A stretch of DNA of 64,000 nucleotides from Podocnemis expansa. Its lineage: Eukaryota > Chordata > Testudines > Podocnemididae. Below are positions 11,924 through 24,165 of the stretch, piece by piece. The stretch lies in NCBI GenBank assembly GCA_007922195.1, contig ML681992.1, positions 35,572,444 to 35,636,443 of the forward strand. The letters run 5' to 3'. Below the pieces are notes generated by a model, which did no database searches, was not told the origin of the DNA, and saw nothing but the letters and a program-made list of their open reading frames with translations. The translations under genes and the position numbers were made by a program. Numbering within the stretch: the first letter of the stretch is position 1; every line of letters begins with the position of its first letter.

Positions 11924-13842
11924 AAAGACTCTAAAAGTTTTCCTCTCTCTCCACCAATGAAAGGAAGAGCCCACAAGAATAATGATCCTGTCTGTGAAAA
12001 GAAGCAGTAAGAGTGAATCTAAGGAAAGATCCTGCATCTCTGGTTGTTTGGCTTCAAGCTAGATGGAATAACTAAATGAGAAGTCAGAAATCCCTGGAGT
12101 TACAAGTTACTATATAATTGACTATGGGATGGTCTTTTGTATGAGGTCTATGGTGCAAGCTGACCTGAGTGAATGCTAATCTCTTAGGACTGGGAGTACC
12201 TTGGAATATTTGTGATTTTGGGTGTAAGTGACCATTTTATCACAGAGTTCAGCTTGCCTAGGGACTGGAGTTTCTAAGGGTACTGTCTGTGACCCTATGT
12301 AAGACTATTGTAGCACCTGGAGCTCACACTTGGCACTGTGTTGGTGAGATCTAATTATGGAAAACACCACCATTTTGGGGAGTCTGCCCTCTTTTTGACA
12401 GTCTGCCTTGAGGGAAGCGCTTATCTTCATGAGCCATTTCAAATGATGTGACACATATACTAGGAATTTCACAGACAATACAGAGAAATAAAGTCCTTTC
12501 CCCTAGGAGCTTCATGTGACACAGCTGTGGGTAGAGTTATAAATTCAGGTGAAGGAAATAAAGGAATTGACAGAGCAAGGAAGGACAAGCTAGAGCAATA
12601 ATATCACACTCAAAATACACCTCTTAGTGTGGGTGATGTTTTTATGGGTGATTATGGGTGATGTTTTTAATATTAAAATAAGGTTTAACAGATATTGACT
12701 CACTCTGCTGTAGCAGTTAGAAAACTGAAGCAGGAGAAAAGGGGAAAGAGAGCTTCTACTAGGCAGAACTCCTAGAATCAAATTGTGCAAGCACCTATTC
12801 ATGCTGTTCACTTGAATAGCTGAATAATATTGATTAGGTGTGATAGGGTATACTTTGTATGCTACCAGATTAACTGAGCTAGTTACCTTAGGGATGAGAG
12901 TTCATTTTGGAAGGGTTCTTCTTTAGGGATGAGTGTTCATTTTGGAAGGGTTCTTCAACCCAGTCTTTTACATACTTTTTCTGTGTGTTTTCCAAGTAAT
13001 AGTGTCTATAGTTTGCTTTTGGTCCTGAATGAAATCAAGATCCATGGAAAGTCTCAAAGTAATTATGCAGGCAAGTTCTGAAAAGAAACACAGTTAAGGG
13101 TAAATCCAGGATTTTTTTGATTGGGTTCCTCTTTGGCAGATTTGTATATATCTTGCAACTTTTTCACCATGACTCAGCTAGGTATGTTCCATATACACCA
13201 GAAATTAAGCATATGCAGCCAGCATAACATATTATTTATGAGTCAAGAGCTATTATCCCTCTCAGTGTAAAACTACAACACTTTTGGGAAGTTTAAATTA
13301 TTCATAACTAAAAAAATGAATACAAAATTTAATCCTGATTGAACATGTCACTTGAAACTACCTTGGTTCTCAATTAGGCTTCTGAAAAATCTAATGTTAG
13401 ATTTATTACAATTTGAAATTATCACAATTTGAAATTATCACAATCTGCTGCTTCTTGTTGTAATTGGAGATCATAATTGATGCCACATGATGTCAGTAAT
13501 TGCTCAAACTGTTTTAGAAAGAGGCACAAAGATATAGCAAGAAAAAATATAAAGCCAGATTCAGATTTTGCTTTGGTTGTACATGAGTGTCAAAAACTGC
13601 TTTTTTCATAGCATATTTATTTACAATTGTTACTATGTGTACTTTAGAAAAGGGGAAAATCAGGTGAACATGTACTCTCATTGGACTCTGCTAGCAGGCT
13701 AGATAAACAGTTTAAATATATGTTTGAATCATTCAGGAGTGGAAGGAAGACACCTCTGGCCAATTGCAGGTCACACCAATGACCAAGTTCTGTTCCTTTT
13801 CCCTCCTTTTAGTTCTAAAATAATACATCTTCTCAACTCTAA
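11924..13842. other. Presumed intron with two small tandem duplications
   Basis: Mostly featureless. A 35-bp unit (TTAGGGATGAG to GGGTTCTTC) is present twice in tandem at 12888-12957, differing at few positions. A 17-bp unit (ACAATTTGAAATTATC) is doubled near 13410-13443. No coding signal. Confidence 0.55.
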
Positions 13843-14055
13843 GACCTGATGTACACAAGGAATTTCCTTCAGTACAGCTGTGTCTTTCAGGGAAAAATTC
13901 ACACTCCTAGGAGATTTAGCTATAGCAACCTAACCCCCGTTGTGTTGATAGTGCTAGGTCAGCCTAGTTACTGCCCCTTGAGGGGGGTGACTTATCTATG
14001 CTGGTGGGGAATACCTCCAGCCACTGTAGGTGGAGTCTTGCCCAAACTACAAGGC
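13843..14055. mobile_element. MITE-like fragment related to 11154-11400
   Basis: Internal text TTCACACTCCTAGGAGATT and GATAGTGCTAGGTCAGCCTA follows the same plan as the element at 11154. The ends are poorly defined. Confidence 0.35.
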
Positions 14056-14624
14056 TATGGAGAATTAAGATCCTCATCTTCAGTCATAGCTGTGCTTGAG
14101 ACCATAGGTGTGGAAGTAAAGGGGTCAAAAATAAAAGATGCAGAAGCAGATATCTAGATTGCTGAACAGGGATCAGTGGCTTTCAAGCTATTAGATTTCA
14201 AACTGCTCTTTGCAGTACAGTCAATTTTGTGATACTTGTCTGATTGTCCAATGTCTTCCAAGGTACCAGAAAGGTCATCTCTCTTTGGGTATGTCTATAC
14301 TGTGGATTTAAGTCAACTTAAGTCAACTTAAACAAAGCCCTGGACAGACTGAGAAGTATTAAGTCAACTTAATAACTCTTACTTGTAAAGTTGACTTAGC
14401 AGTTAAGTCAAATTTACTAAGTTGACTTAAGCCAATGTAGCCTGGGAATTAGCTTACATTGACTTAATTGGCTTCCTAGCTATCTGAAACATGGAGTGGG
14501 GGCTAGAGAGAAGGCACAACACAATTGGGAGTATTCCCAGCTGTGTGCAGCACATTAAAACTCCCCCAGTGTCTTAGCCCCAGCCCCACAGTCATGCATC
14601 CTAGCACTACAGCCCATGTTGCCC

Positions 14625-15105
14625 TCCCCCAGCCTGATCCGTCATCTGCCCCACTCTCAGCTGCTTCCCTTTCTCGGCTTGATGGCATATGTCTCCCCCT
14701 ACTCAGCCTGACCCCACATGTCTGCCCTTCTCCAGCCTGACCCTGCCTGTCTCTCCCATTGTCTTTCCCCAGCCTGACCCCGCATGTCTCCCTCCTCTTC
14801 TCCAGTCTGACCCTGCCTTTTTCTTCCCTTGCTGTTCTCCAGCCCAACCTCACGTTTCTCTTCCCTTCTCCAGCCTGACCCCGCGTGTCTCTCCCCTTGA
14901 CCTTCTCCAGCCCAAACCTGTTTGTCTCTCTGCTTGTCTCCAGCCCCACCTTGCCTGTCTTTCCCCTTCTCCAGCCCAACCCCACGTCTCCCCTTCTCCA
15001 GCCCGACCCTATGTGTGTCTCTCCCCCTTCTCAGCCTGAACCATGTGTCCCAACTTTTCAGTCCAACCCCACCTGTCTCTCTCCTTCTCAGCCCGACCCC
15101 CCCCC
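14625..15105. repeat. Pyrimidine-rich minisatellite, unit about 30-36 bp
   Basis: About a dozen degenerate units of the form CTCCAGCCTGACCCCGCGTG followed by TCTCTCCCCTT. The units vary in length. Long open frames on both strands here are a by-product of the repeat. Confidence 0.8.
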
Positions 15106-15113
15106 CGATATTG

Positions 15114-15206
15114 TCAAACAAACAAGGAGTCCTGTGGAACTTATTGACTAACATTTATTTATTGCATGAGCCTTCATGGGGAGAAAATCCCACTTTGTCA
15201 GATGGT
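15114..15206 (+). mobile_element. GGAGTCCTGTGGC retroposon, 5'-truncated copy
   Basis: It carries AACAAGGAGTCCTGTGGAAC, GCATGAGCCTTCATGGGG and CCCACTTTGTCAGATGG. It is inserted next to the minisatellite within the MITE at 14287. Confidence 0.75.
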
Positions 15207-15333
15207 TTGAAGATGTGGGAACTTAGAGAATGTGAGGAAAATAAATGCAGGGAAGTGTAAGACATAGGATCAGGTCACACTGCACCAGCAAATAAAACCA
15301 GTTGTTAAGATTCAAGAACTGGGAAACAGCACA

Positions 15334-15356
15334 TAGAAAGAAAGAAAGAAAGAAAA
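15334..15356. repeat. (GAAA)n microsatellite
   Basis: Five GAAA units in tandem. Confidence 0.8.
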
Positions 15357-15676
15357 TTGCTACTTCTTTTAGATTAGATTGTGTGAAAGCAGCATTATAT
15401 CATGACTATAGATTTTTTTCCCCATTACAGCAGGTGATTTGACTTCACCTTCCTCTATGTGTTGTTTCCCAGTGTTTGAAATCTTAACAACTCCTGTGCC
15501 CTGCCCCTGCGCTGGGGTCAGCAGGGCATGGGCCCTGTTTCTCTGGCCCACACTGCAGCTGGAAGGGGTCAGATCTGGCTCCGAGCCATTTCTGGCAAGT
15601 GGTGGAGGCTTGGAGACCTTATTAATCTAGACTTTATTAAGCTGGCTTAATCAAGCACTGTAGTATAGACATACCC

Positions 15677-17399
15677 TTTGTGACTATGGTGACCTACAAC
15701 AGCAAGATTCCACTGGAACAAAGAAAGGGTAGGATGAAAGAGATAGTAGTTGCTTGTGGCATTTTGTTAAATACTTTAGAGATGCTCCGATATTATGTGA
15801 TAGTAAATACATTCAATTTAACTAAAACCTCATAGAGTGAGGAAGCTGGGGAAAACAGAGAAGTCAAGAATCTTATGTTCCAAATTGTAGTTATATCATT
15901 AATGGGCTTCTGGAAGGCACTTTAATATTACAAAGGCTCTTTATGTTGAAGATATGATGTCATCTGATAAAGCTATGGAGCAGATTGTTCCTTTTCATGT
16001 ATCAAATGGGAGAGAAGATACAATATGGACATTTGTCTTGGCTCATAAAGATAAAAAACAGAGCAACTAAATGGATAAGAGAGAATAGCTGTTGGGGTGA
16101 AGGTGTTCTTTAGCTTGCTGGACCATACTGTGAACTCTTTATTGTCACTGTTAAATAATTACTAATGTGAGTAATGTTATGATGAGTGAGCCTACAGATG
16201 TATCCTAACTGTGAGTTCAGTTGGAAAAAGTGTGAATTTATAATGTGTCACAATAACTAATAGCAACAAATGTTGATGTGTAAAGGTGCAAAAGGGATAC
16301 ACTGAATTAGTTTTTGTAAAAAAAAGGCCTACTGAAGAAATTAAAGGACTGTTAAGATTGCCTCTGGTAAACAGGAAAAGTATTGAACTGGAAATCAGTT
16401 AATCAAAGCTAGTATGGTGGGAACTAAATTTAATAGACAGACAAAATAATGAGGGGAAATGGGGTCTTCTGTCAGTCACTCCCCTGTTGGGGTCCTTAAA
16501 AGAAAAAGACTGTTGAAGGAAAATTGGGAAACAATTGACCAAATCATGCCAGAGAGAGAAACCAAGATGACCTTTCTGATTCTTTTGCATGTTTTGCAGC
16601 ACTTGTATAAGCTTTTTATAGGAAAGAGGCAGCTAAAAGCAAAACCCCAAACAGTCTGACATTAGTACTAGTTTGCCAGGTCTCAGAGTGGCTGATGAAA
16701 CTGTGTGCTGTGTCTATGCTCTTCCATCTGTGAGATGCAAGTAGAAGTCAATACCAAAGATGGAAGCTGCATTTTCTGTCTTTGCTGTTCTTTTTTGCCT
16801 CTTCCTTTTTTTTTCATGGTCTTCTGGGCCATGGGCTTGAACATCAACAAGAATGCTTGGCCAGCCAATGTCAACTAACTTTTTCTTGTTCCTCAAAAAA
16901 GACAGTTGTTACCTGCTAAAGGGAATGCCCACAATGGATGATAAAATGGAAGACTTAATACTCCACATTTCAAATGCTTTAACTGATTTTCCTTCTTTCC
17001 GTATCTTTAATAAAAGTCAAAAAGATTTGTAATGGTATGATTGCCCTGGTAATAAGCAGGCTGAAGTCTCTGTATACCAGGATCTGAAGTGTGTGTGTTT
17101 AATGTCTTTTAATGATGAGCAGTTTCAAGGTCATGTTAATACTTTTGTGTCTTTGGGTCCATATAGTTCATCTTAATTAATAGAACAGTAGTTACACTGA
17201 AATTGGGTTCACTGTCTGGGCTTGTGAAAACTATGAAACAGCTAGTAGCTGTGTAATGTGTTAGCTCTGTGTTCTTGAGGAATCTGAGCATAGTGTCCAG
17301 CCTGTGCCTTCACCCCCCACACATCCTCTGCTTGAACTGAAAACCAAAAACAGTAGGAAATGGGAGACATACTTATCTACCCATATCCAAAAGCCATCA
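15677..17399. other. Presumed intron, no element recognised
   Basis: AT-rich sequence without terminal repeats, arrays or coding signature. Confidence 0.45.
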
Positions 17400-18290
17400 G
17401 CACAATTAATGGAGCTTTATTTGCATTGACTATGGGGAGCCAGGCTCCAAAGCAAGAACTGCGCTGAACCCTGGGATTGAAGAAGCAGAAACCTCACTGA
17501 ACTGTGGGATTGAAGAAGCAGGGAAACATTGCATGATGGGGGATCTCACACTAATAGGAACAAACTCAGCAATTATCAGACCATTCTAGTCACAGACATG
17601 ATAATTGATACCCGAAATACTGAGTCTGCCTGATTGTCCTGTGAATTTCCCTGAACCATTACACCCAGCCAGGAATGTGTATTGGTCACTTAAACAAGTC
17701 CTTATAAAAAACCTTTACCCACATCCAACGGTACAGTAGTGTATGTCCTGTGCAAGTCCTGATTGGATCCTGTCTGAATCCTGTGTGAGTTTGGATTGAG
17801 TCTTGAGTCCTGATGCTTGGATCTAAAGCTGTATCATTTCCACTGGGATTTAGCTTTTCTTCTTCTTTGCTGATTGCTGTGGGAGCTTTGTTTCCATCCA
17901 GCCTCTGACCCTGATCTGCACAACCTGGAAACCTTTCTGCTGCACAGAGTGGTGAGACCCCTCCACCCCCAACTTCTCTCTCTCTCTCTCCCAACCTCTC
18001 TCCCTCTTTGTTAATTATGACTCTCTCTCTAGGCCTGATACACTAGAATCTAGGTAATATTGTAGCTGGGTGTTTTTCTTTCCTCGTATGTTTATCAATG
18101 CTGTAACTGGGTATTTTGGGGCATTCTTCTCTCCTTTTGTAATTATTATTATTAGTGCAAGTTTTAGATACCTACCAATAAAATGCCTTTTGTAATCAAG
18201 ACAGTTTCCAGACTCTTTTAAGACATCATTCCCTCTCCTTTGTGGTCTTGGTTTCTTTATATCGCTTTGCAGCAATGCTTCTATTACCTA
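17400..18290 (+). promoter_or_regulatory. LTR-like regulatory region, probable retroelement long terminal repeat
   Basis: Three signals occur in LTR order on the + strand. First, GGGATTGAAGAAGCAG is present twice in close succession (17475-17525), resembling duplicated enhancers. Second, a TATA box, TTATAAAAAACC, lies at 17702. Third, a polyadenylation signal, AATAAA, lies at 18177, followed by a GT/T-rich stretch (TTTGTGGTCTTGGTTTC). The TG...CA ends and target duplication could not be fixed, and no primer-binding site or coding region was recognised. It could instead be a chance combination. Confidence 0.4.
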
Positions 18291-18339
18291 GCCAAAGATC
18301 CCTGTGATGCCCACAATCCTATAAGGTTTGCTCATTGAG

Positions 18340-18612
18340 GGGGATATTAGCCTGATTGACTCCAGGGGCTTATAAGGGTGACAGCTGAAAAACGTTGTTT
18401 TGATCCAGCCTGATTGAGTTCGGGGGCATATAAGGGTAGCAGCTGAGAAGTGCTGTGTGACCCGGCCTGCTCAAGATCCGTAATCAAGCCTAGTTTGGTG
18501 TGGTACAGGGGCACATAAGGGTAGGAGCAGAGAAGTGCTGTGTGACCCAGCCTACTGAGTTCAGGGACACATAAGGGGGTCAGCTGAGAGTGCTGATAGA
18601 CCCGGTCTGCTC
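18340..18612 (+). repeat. Four degenerate tandem units after the LTR-like region
   Basis: Four units of about 55-80 bp share CAGGGGCACATAAGGGTAG, then AGCTGAGAAGTGCTGTGTGA and CCCGGCCTGCT. They follow the LTR-like stretch and might be part of the same element. Confidence 0.7.
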
Positions 18613-18834
18613 AGATGCACCTATATAGAAACACAAGTGACACAAGCAGCACACTAATAGAAGTACCATCTTCCCAAAGAGAAAGAACCCTAATAAATGA
18701 GCATACCCCGAGTTGCTGGGCACAGTTGGTAACAGCTGTGTCAGAAATAAAGGGTCACACACCAGAAAGATTAACTGTCTTTATGACAAAACGGAGACCT
18801 TCATGATATGCAAAATAAGCCATCCACTTGCTCG

Positions 18835-18985
18835 CTATTAGGAAATTAGGAAAAAACTTCCCTTTTGGTCAGATTGTTCCATTATAGGGTTTCTAGCATC
18901 TTCTGAAACATCTGGCATTGGTCAGTGTCAAAGACTGGATGTTGGAGTAAATGGACCACTGTTCTGATCTAATATATCAATAGCT
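18835..18985 (+). mobile_element. CR1 LINE 3' tail, turtle type
   Basis: It reads AAACTTCCCTTTTGGTCAG, then ACATCTGGCATTGGTCAGTG and AATGGACCACTGTTCTGATC, the + orientation of the tail seen in reverse at 11405 and 53981. Confidence 0.75.
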
Positions 18986-19700
18986 GTAATTTTCTGGTGG
19001 AATTGCAATGTTCCAGATACAAATATCCCTATCAAATTAAAGATAGGTGTATAAAATAAAAAGAAAACCCATGAAGATCCTTTCTCCTGTGTTAGAAAGG
19101 CAGTCTGCCTTGTCATATAATATATGGAGCCGTCTTTTTGTGCTTGCAGAGGCACTTGTTTCTTGGCATTGCCTGTTTGATGAGAAAGCCAAAGCAACAG
19201 AATAGACATGAGGAAAATATGACATATGGCATTTACTGGTCTGAGTAAGATTAACTTTGTGTATATGTGTGTATGAGAGAAAAGACGGGGTGATAAGGAA
19301 GAGGGTAAGGGGAAATATGCTTCTATGCTGTACTGTATTATCTGAAATTACTGTTCAGCTCCTGAGGTATTCCCAAAGGGTATAGATTTTAAAAGTTCTC
19401 AGAATACCTACTGGAAAGGCATACCTACAGTTAGTTTTAAGTGGGTTTGTAAGGAGTTTGATATAACACACTTTAAAATAGCTGTTGGCCCAGATCTTAA
19501 TAAGTTATATTTAATTATAATTGTTTTAATGTACTTTAATTTAAACTGAATAATGCTGATATGTCTGAAAATGTACATATTCCAAAATACAAATTTGACT
19601 GTATTTCACTGGAAAGGCTCAGAGTTCAGGGTTGGCTCAGAGTTATGACAAAGAATTCTTGGGTGTCTGACTGTAGAGTCTCACCCACATGCTTAGGGTT
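18986..19700. other. AT-rich presumed intron, no element recognised
   Basis: No recognisable repeat or coding signal. Confidence 0.4.
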
Positions 19701-19704
19701 TAAC

Positions 19705-19975
19705 TGATTGCCATATCTGGGGTCTGGAAAGAATTTTTCCCCCTAGGGAAAATTGGCAAAGGCTCTGGAGGTTTTTCACCTTCTTCTGTAGCATGGGACA
19801 CAGCTCACTGTTGATCCTCTGGTGGATGCTTTGTACTTTAAAGACTTTAAATCATGATTTGAGGACTTTACTAACTCAGTCATAGGTTAAAGATTTATCA
19901 TGGTAAGGGATGGATGAGGTTTTCCGGCCTGCATTTTGCAGGAGCTCAGACAGAGCCTATCAGATTTAATATTTC
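19705..19975 (+). mobile_element. Old CR1/L3-like 3' end
   Basis: The text TTTTTCCCCCTAGGGAAAAT, TAGCATGGGACACAGCTCAC and TCATGATTTGAGGACTTTAC is the same 3' tail as at 5880-6175, about 270 bp long. Confidence 0.8.
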
Positions 19976-20650
19976 AGGATCATTATCACAAAAGCAGTTT
20001 GAATGATGGTGTTTTTGTATACCCAACACAAATGGTGACACAGGTCAATGCTACTCAGTTAGATCTGTCCATGGACTGATATGAGAATTTTAAGAAGTGG
20101 ACTGTTTGTGCAGAAGGCTTCAAACCTCCCCGCTGCTCTCAAAACAAAAACCCAAAACTTCAGCTGCCAGTAAATAAACAGCATGATTGGAATATAAGAA
20201 TTAGTGTTTCTATCTTTTAATAAAGTTTATAAATGATTATAAAGCATTATCTCTGTTTCTTGTAAACTCTAAAGGGAGAGAGAGAACATTGACGATCTCT
20301 GGCAAGCTTTGTGCAAAGGTTTGAAGGAGGTGAGGACAAGGCATATGCACTATTGAAGATGCTTATCTGTCAGGAGTTTGTGAGGTTGACTTTTGTTTAA
20401 AAAAAGAGATTTGCAGAGGTATGTTGATTTGAACATCGTTAAAGGATGGATGGTTAGATTCTAGCTATTCTGAAACTAGTCAGCATATTGAGTTCGGAAA
20501 TCACAAAGTCTGACTTCTTTGAATTTTATCTTCAAGACATATGAGCTCTGGAATCTTAGAGTTTCTAGTTTCAAGGAACTTTCATCAACTGAATAAAAGT
20601 ATTCTTTGCTTCAGAAGGGCAAGGTCCATCAGCAGAGAAAACAACTGCAG
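19976..20650. other. Presumed intron, no element recognised
   Basis: No arrays, terminal repeats or coding signature seen. Confidence 0.4.
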
Positions 20651-20960
20651 CAATGTTCCCTGTAAGCTGCGCCAGTGAGCAGTGGCGCAGCTGCCGCTGC
20701 TCACTGGCACAGCAAGCACGGACCCCAGTGCAGGTCCACGATTGGAGGAGCCAGGGTCAGGGCTGATGGGGAGCAGCAGCGGGGAGCGGAGGAGCTGGGG
20801 TTGGGGCTGGCGGGGAGCAGAGGAGCCGGGGTCGGGGCTGGCGGGGAGCAGAAGCGGGGAGAGGAGGAGCTGGGGTTGGGGATGATGGAGAGCAGAAGTT
20901 GGAGATCAGAGCTGGGTTGGGGGCTCCCGGGCTGGGGGCAGATTAGAAGCCAGGGAAAAG
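20651..20960. repeat. CAATGTTCCCTSTAAGCTG-type left end, hairpin and GC-rich tandem
   Basis: The stretch begins CAATGTTCCCTGTAAGCTG, an end shared with 22345, 32099 and 45081. Directly after it, GCCAGTGAGCAG (20671-20682) and CTGCTCACTGGC (20697-20708) form a perfect 12-bp hairpin. Then follow degenerate tandem units with GGGGAGCAGAGGAGCCGGGG and GTTGGGGCTGGCGGGGAGC. The matching right end is not seen. Confidence 0.65.
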
Positions 20961-21879
20961 CTCATGCCATGCGGGGGGGGGAGTTGATGTGTAAGGAAAC
21001 GTTTTGTTTCCTTTTCAAGTCATTGCTGCCACATAGGTCAGTGGTTGCCAACATTTTCTCTGCCATGGCACTCCTTGCTACCTTTAATTCATTTGAAGCA
21101 GACTGCCATATAGTTTCCAAATGAAGCCACATATTTTCATGAGCCAATCCAGAGCTCTTTGAGTAGTTTTTCAAAAAATTTTGTGGGTTGGGAAACAGTG
21201 AGATAGGTAGACACAACACACAAATTCCACCCAAGATTCAGAATAAACACAGAAAACTATATAGAACCTTATGTTATTTTAGTAACACCCAGCATTTCTA
21301 CAGCACTTTCTACCCCAGGATCTCTCAATGGCTCACTATAATAGGCATTCACACATGCTTGGCTGTGTGGTATCCAAGAGGCACACCCCATCTGTGCTCA
21401 CATTTAAGTGAATGGCCCTGACAATACATTATAGGCAAACTACATGTGTCCTCCCATTTTGATATCTTTACCAAGTGCCATAAACAATGGCTTTAGGAGG
21501 AGGTGTCCCCTCCATGTATTTTTAACACAGCTCTGTTTTCAGTTGGAAGCTGGTAAAGGAAAGTTCAAAGCTTGCAAACAAGAACAACACAAAACTAGTA
21601 GATGGGGATTGTAGCAGAGAGGGAAGGCAGCCTGATCTAACTTTTTCAGTGAAGTGGAAAAACTGTCATTGACCTTAATTTACATTAGCTCAAGTAATAT
21701 ATAAGCCTAAATCAGGGTGACTTCTTTTAGCTCAATGAGTGAGATCTAGTCAGAATTGGCACATTCATTAGGAATCTCTAAAAAATAATAGAATTGTATT
21801 GGCTATCTGTGATCATCAGCTCTTACCAGTGTAATTTCTTACACATTTTCTTTATGTATTTTCACATCTTCTAAAGGTG

Positions 21880-22330
21880 AGCTGAAATTACAGACAACCA
21901 AAATGTTTGTTGTTCTGGAAAAGGTAATGGCTGGTACACTGAACACATTCTTAGACATTGTCACCTATACACTGACAGAAGATAAGTTCCCATTCCTGGC
22001 CCAGTTGGTTGATATATGTGGTACGTTTCAAGCATCTAGTGCAGATGCTGAATGAGGATTCTGTCTAATGAGTAATATTAAGACAGAGCCTCATAACAGG
22101 TTGGATGTTTCTCATCTAGACACGCTAAAGGGCATCAAGTCATATCTAAGTGCTGGATTCAAGGCTGACCTAGATTCTGTATATGCATTCTGGAAATGTA
22201 ACAAAGACAGGCGTCAAAAACTGAGGTGTAGAGGAGGCTTGATAGGCAGCATCATTGCTTCATATTTATTTAATAAAAATGTTAAACTGAAATACTGTGG
22301 TTTTATTAATTTACTAAAGTTTGAACAAAA
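21880..22330 (+). pseudogene. hAT transposase C-terminal remnant
   Basis: On the + strand, 21905-22065 reads FPFLAQLVDICGTFQASSAD with a stop shortly after. The frame from 22068 continues with NRLDVSHLDTLKGIKSYLS and VYAFWKCNKDRRQKL. This is the pattern of the hAT C-terminal dimerisation region (S-A-x-x-E-R-x-F-S, then N-R-L). The expected ERGFS carries a stop, so it is dead. There is no sign of host use. Confidence 0.65.
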
Positions 22331-22344
22331 AGACATCTATACAA

Positions 22345-22492
22345 TGTTCCCTCTCTAAGCTGGTGATGCAACTGAGCAAGTTATGGATGCACTTGGGGAG
22401 CCGATGGGCAGTGGCTCAGGGGCCCGGTCCCAGGACAGGGAATGGGTAGGGAACTTGCTTAGCTGCATCATCAGCTTAGAGGGAACATTGCA
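22345..22492. mobile_element. Small inverted-repeat element, CAATGTTCCCTCT ends
   Basis: It starts CAATGTTCCCTCTCTAAGCT and ends AGCTTAGAGGGAACATTG. Subterminal text AAGCTGGTGATGCAACTGAG is inverted near the right end as CTTAGCTGCATCATCAGC. The 8-bp flanks do not match. It lies between the two opposed transposase remnants. Confidence 0.7.
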
Positions 22493-22606
22493 CCACAAAG
22501 AAATAAAAGAAAATCCTTTGGAATTTGAAAATTCTCAAATCACATTTTAAAATTTTCAGTTAGATTGTTTAGGAATTCTTTCATCATTTTCATTACAGTT
22601 TCATCT

Positions 22607-23950
22607 TTAAGCAACAATATGCAATGTGGGAAAGTGCATTTTTCCTGTTAAGTCCATCTGGAGGATTTCAAGATTCCTCTGAAAGGCATAGACTTTTTCA
22701 ACAGATCTTTGACATCGTGTATGGAGCCTTGGAGTGGCAAGTTGAGGGAAGTCGAGAGATACTTGAATACTGCACAGAAAAACTACTAGTGTCATAGTGA
22801 GGAGATCATTCATACGTTCCAGGAACTCAGAAACCTTTTTAGTTTTGTGGTTTGAAAGAAATTCTATTATTTCTTTTTGAAGTGCACTCAACCTCTTTAA
22901 CACGTACCTCCTACTTAATAAGCAAACATTGCTGTGCTGCAACAAATCACTTTATTCAACTGAAAAATCTTGCAACATCCTTGCTTTAAAGTTCTTTTAC
23001 AAGCTAGGAGTTGTGCATAAGAGTGCACTTATCTCATTACAGTACTCATTGCTTTTTTTAAAGTCTCCAGATAAATTACTGCACAGTAATTTGCACAGGA
23101 CTGCACAGGTCAGTTTGATGAATGATGCAGTGAAGTGTATTTAATGAAAGGTGTGTCACAGCCAAATGTGTAGCAAAGTCCTTATCTTTCTTCATCAAGA
23201 AGGGGTCTTTGTCTGTCTCTATCTGAACAAGTTTACTTTCTGCAGATCTAAACTATTTTTTTTAAATAAAAGCCTTTTACCTTTTGAAAAATGATCTTTC
23301 CTGTGGTGAAGGTTCTTAATAATATTAAGCACAAAAATTCTTCCAGGAAAATTTCACCAACATAAAAATTAACAGCGATAGCTGGGCAGTTTCATTTAAA
23401 TCTCTTGATTCGTCCACTGCAAGAGGCATGTATTTGGCACAGTTTACAATGGAAATCAGTGCTGGCAAACAGTCCTCATAAATGTCCTCCGATCTTCACA
23501 CTGCTGTGGAATCAGACAGAGGAACTTGCTTCACATGGTTCACAATGTCAGCTGTTTTATCTTTGACAAAAAGCTCTTCCAGAATTTCCACATGAAGCAG
23601 CTATCATTTTTTCCTGTACAGTCAGTGATGTGCACAATAACATTTGAAGCGTGATACAGAAACTTCAGTTTTGTCACGTCTTGCAACACTGTCAGGAGGA
23701 TGGGCCACGGTGATGCTACTATGTTTTGATTCAAAGTGGCAGCTCTCATTGATAACCTTACAGTCTGATACAGTGGTTTAACATATTTAATACAAAGGTT
23801 TTGCTTTTAAATGATGTGGCATAATAAGAAGAAAATTCACTCTCTGGTTTGTGTTAAAACCTTAGTTTTTCTGGTTCAGTTTGTGAATTTTTACTTCCAC
23901 TTGCATTCATTTTTGGTTCCATTTCCATCGCTAATGGAAAAAAGGGGTGG
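22607..23950 (-). pseudogene. hAT transposase remnant (mid-domain), antisense
   Basis: Read on the - strand from 22945, LLSRRYVLKRLSALQKEIIE and KVYAFQRNLEILQ, then HFPTL, match the layout of hAT domesticated or transposase proteins (W-L-S-x-G-x-V-L-x-R ... K-A-F ... H-F-P-T-L). The first aromatic is replaced by L. Further upstream (to about 23950) only fragments can be read, with many stops. It is clearly inactive. Confidence 0.6.
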
Positions 23951-24165
23951 CAGTCTGGCTCCATCAAAACTGATACTATCATGAGAATTTAAGATCTAGT
24001 AAGTTATTTACTAGGGAAATCATAGGTAGATGATAGGCAGCACATCAGTGTTTGTGAATTTAATTATAAACCTGTTTTTAAAGATGCACTGGTAGGCCAC
24101 ACAGGAAATCTTGATGGGCCACATTTGGCCCAGGGGCTGACTATTCAATATCACTGTCCTGGAAA

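Larger units (their letters stand above)
14287..15676. mobile_element. TCGA-palindrome MITE, word TTAAGTCRACTTAA, with pyrimidine core (1390 bp)
   Basis: The ends are GGGTATGTCTATACTGTGG and AGTATAGACATACCC, flanked by TTT on both sides (14284-14286, 15677-15679). The left arm repeats AAGTCAACTTAA and AAGTTGACTTAA, CpG-decayed forms of AAGTCGACTT. The core is a pyrimidine-rich minisatellite (14625-15105), and a retroposon fragment lies inside it at 15114-15206. Confidence 0.82.
21036..24165. mobile_element. Decayed hAT transposon, composite
   Basis: The left side begins CAGTGGTTGCCAACATTTTC and the right side ends near GGCTGACTATTCAATATCACTG, plausible hAT ends. The text GGGCCACATTTGGCCCAGGG near the right end is a common hAT subterminal motif. 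Transposase remains are present on both strands (separate entries). The 8-bp flanks do not match, so this may be two old elements side by side. Confidence 0.5.

Noticed and set aside
14503..15260. Open frames of 100-160 codons on both strands
   Set aside because: They translate the pyrimidine minisatellite; the protein is a low-complexity repeat with no domain.
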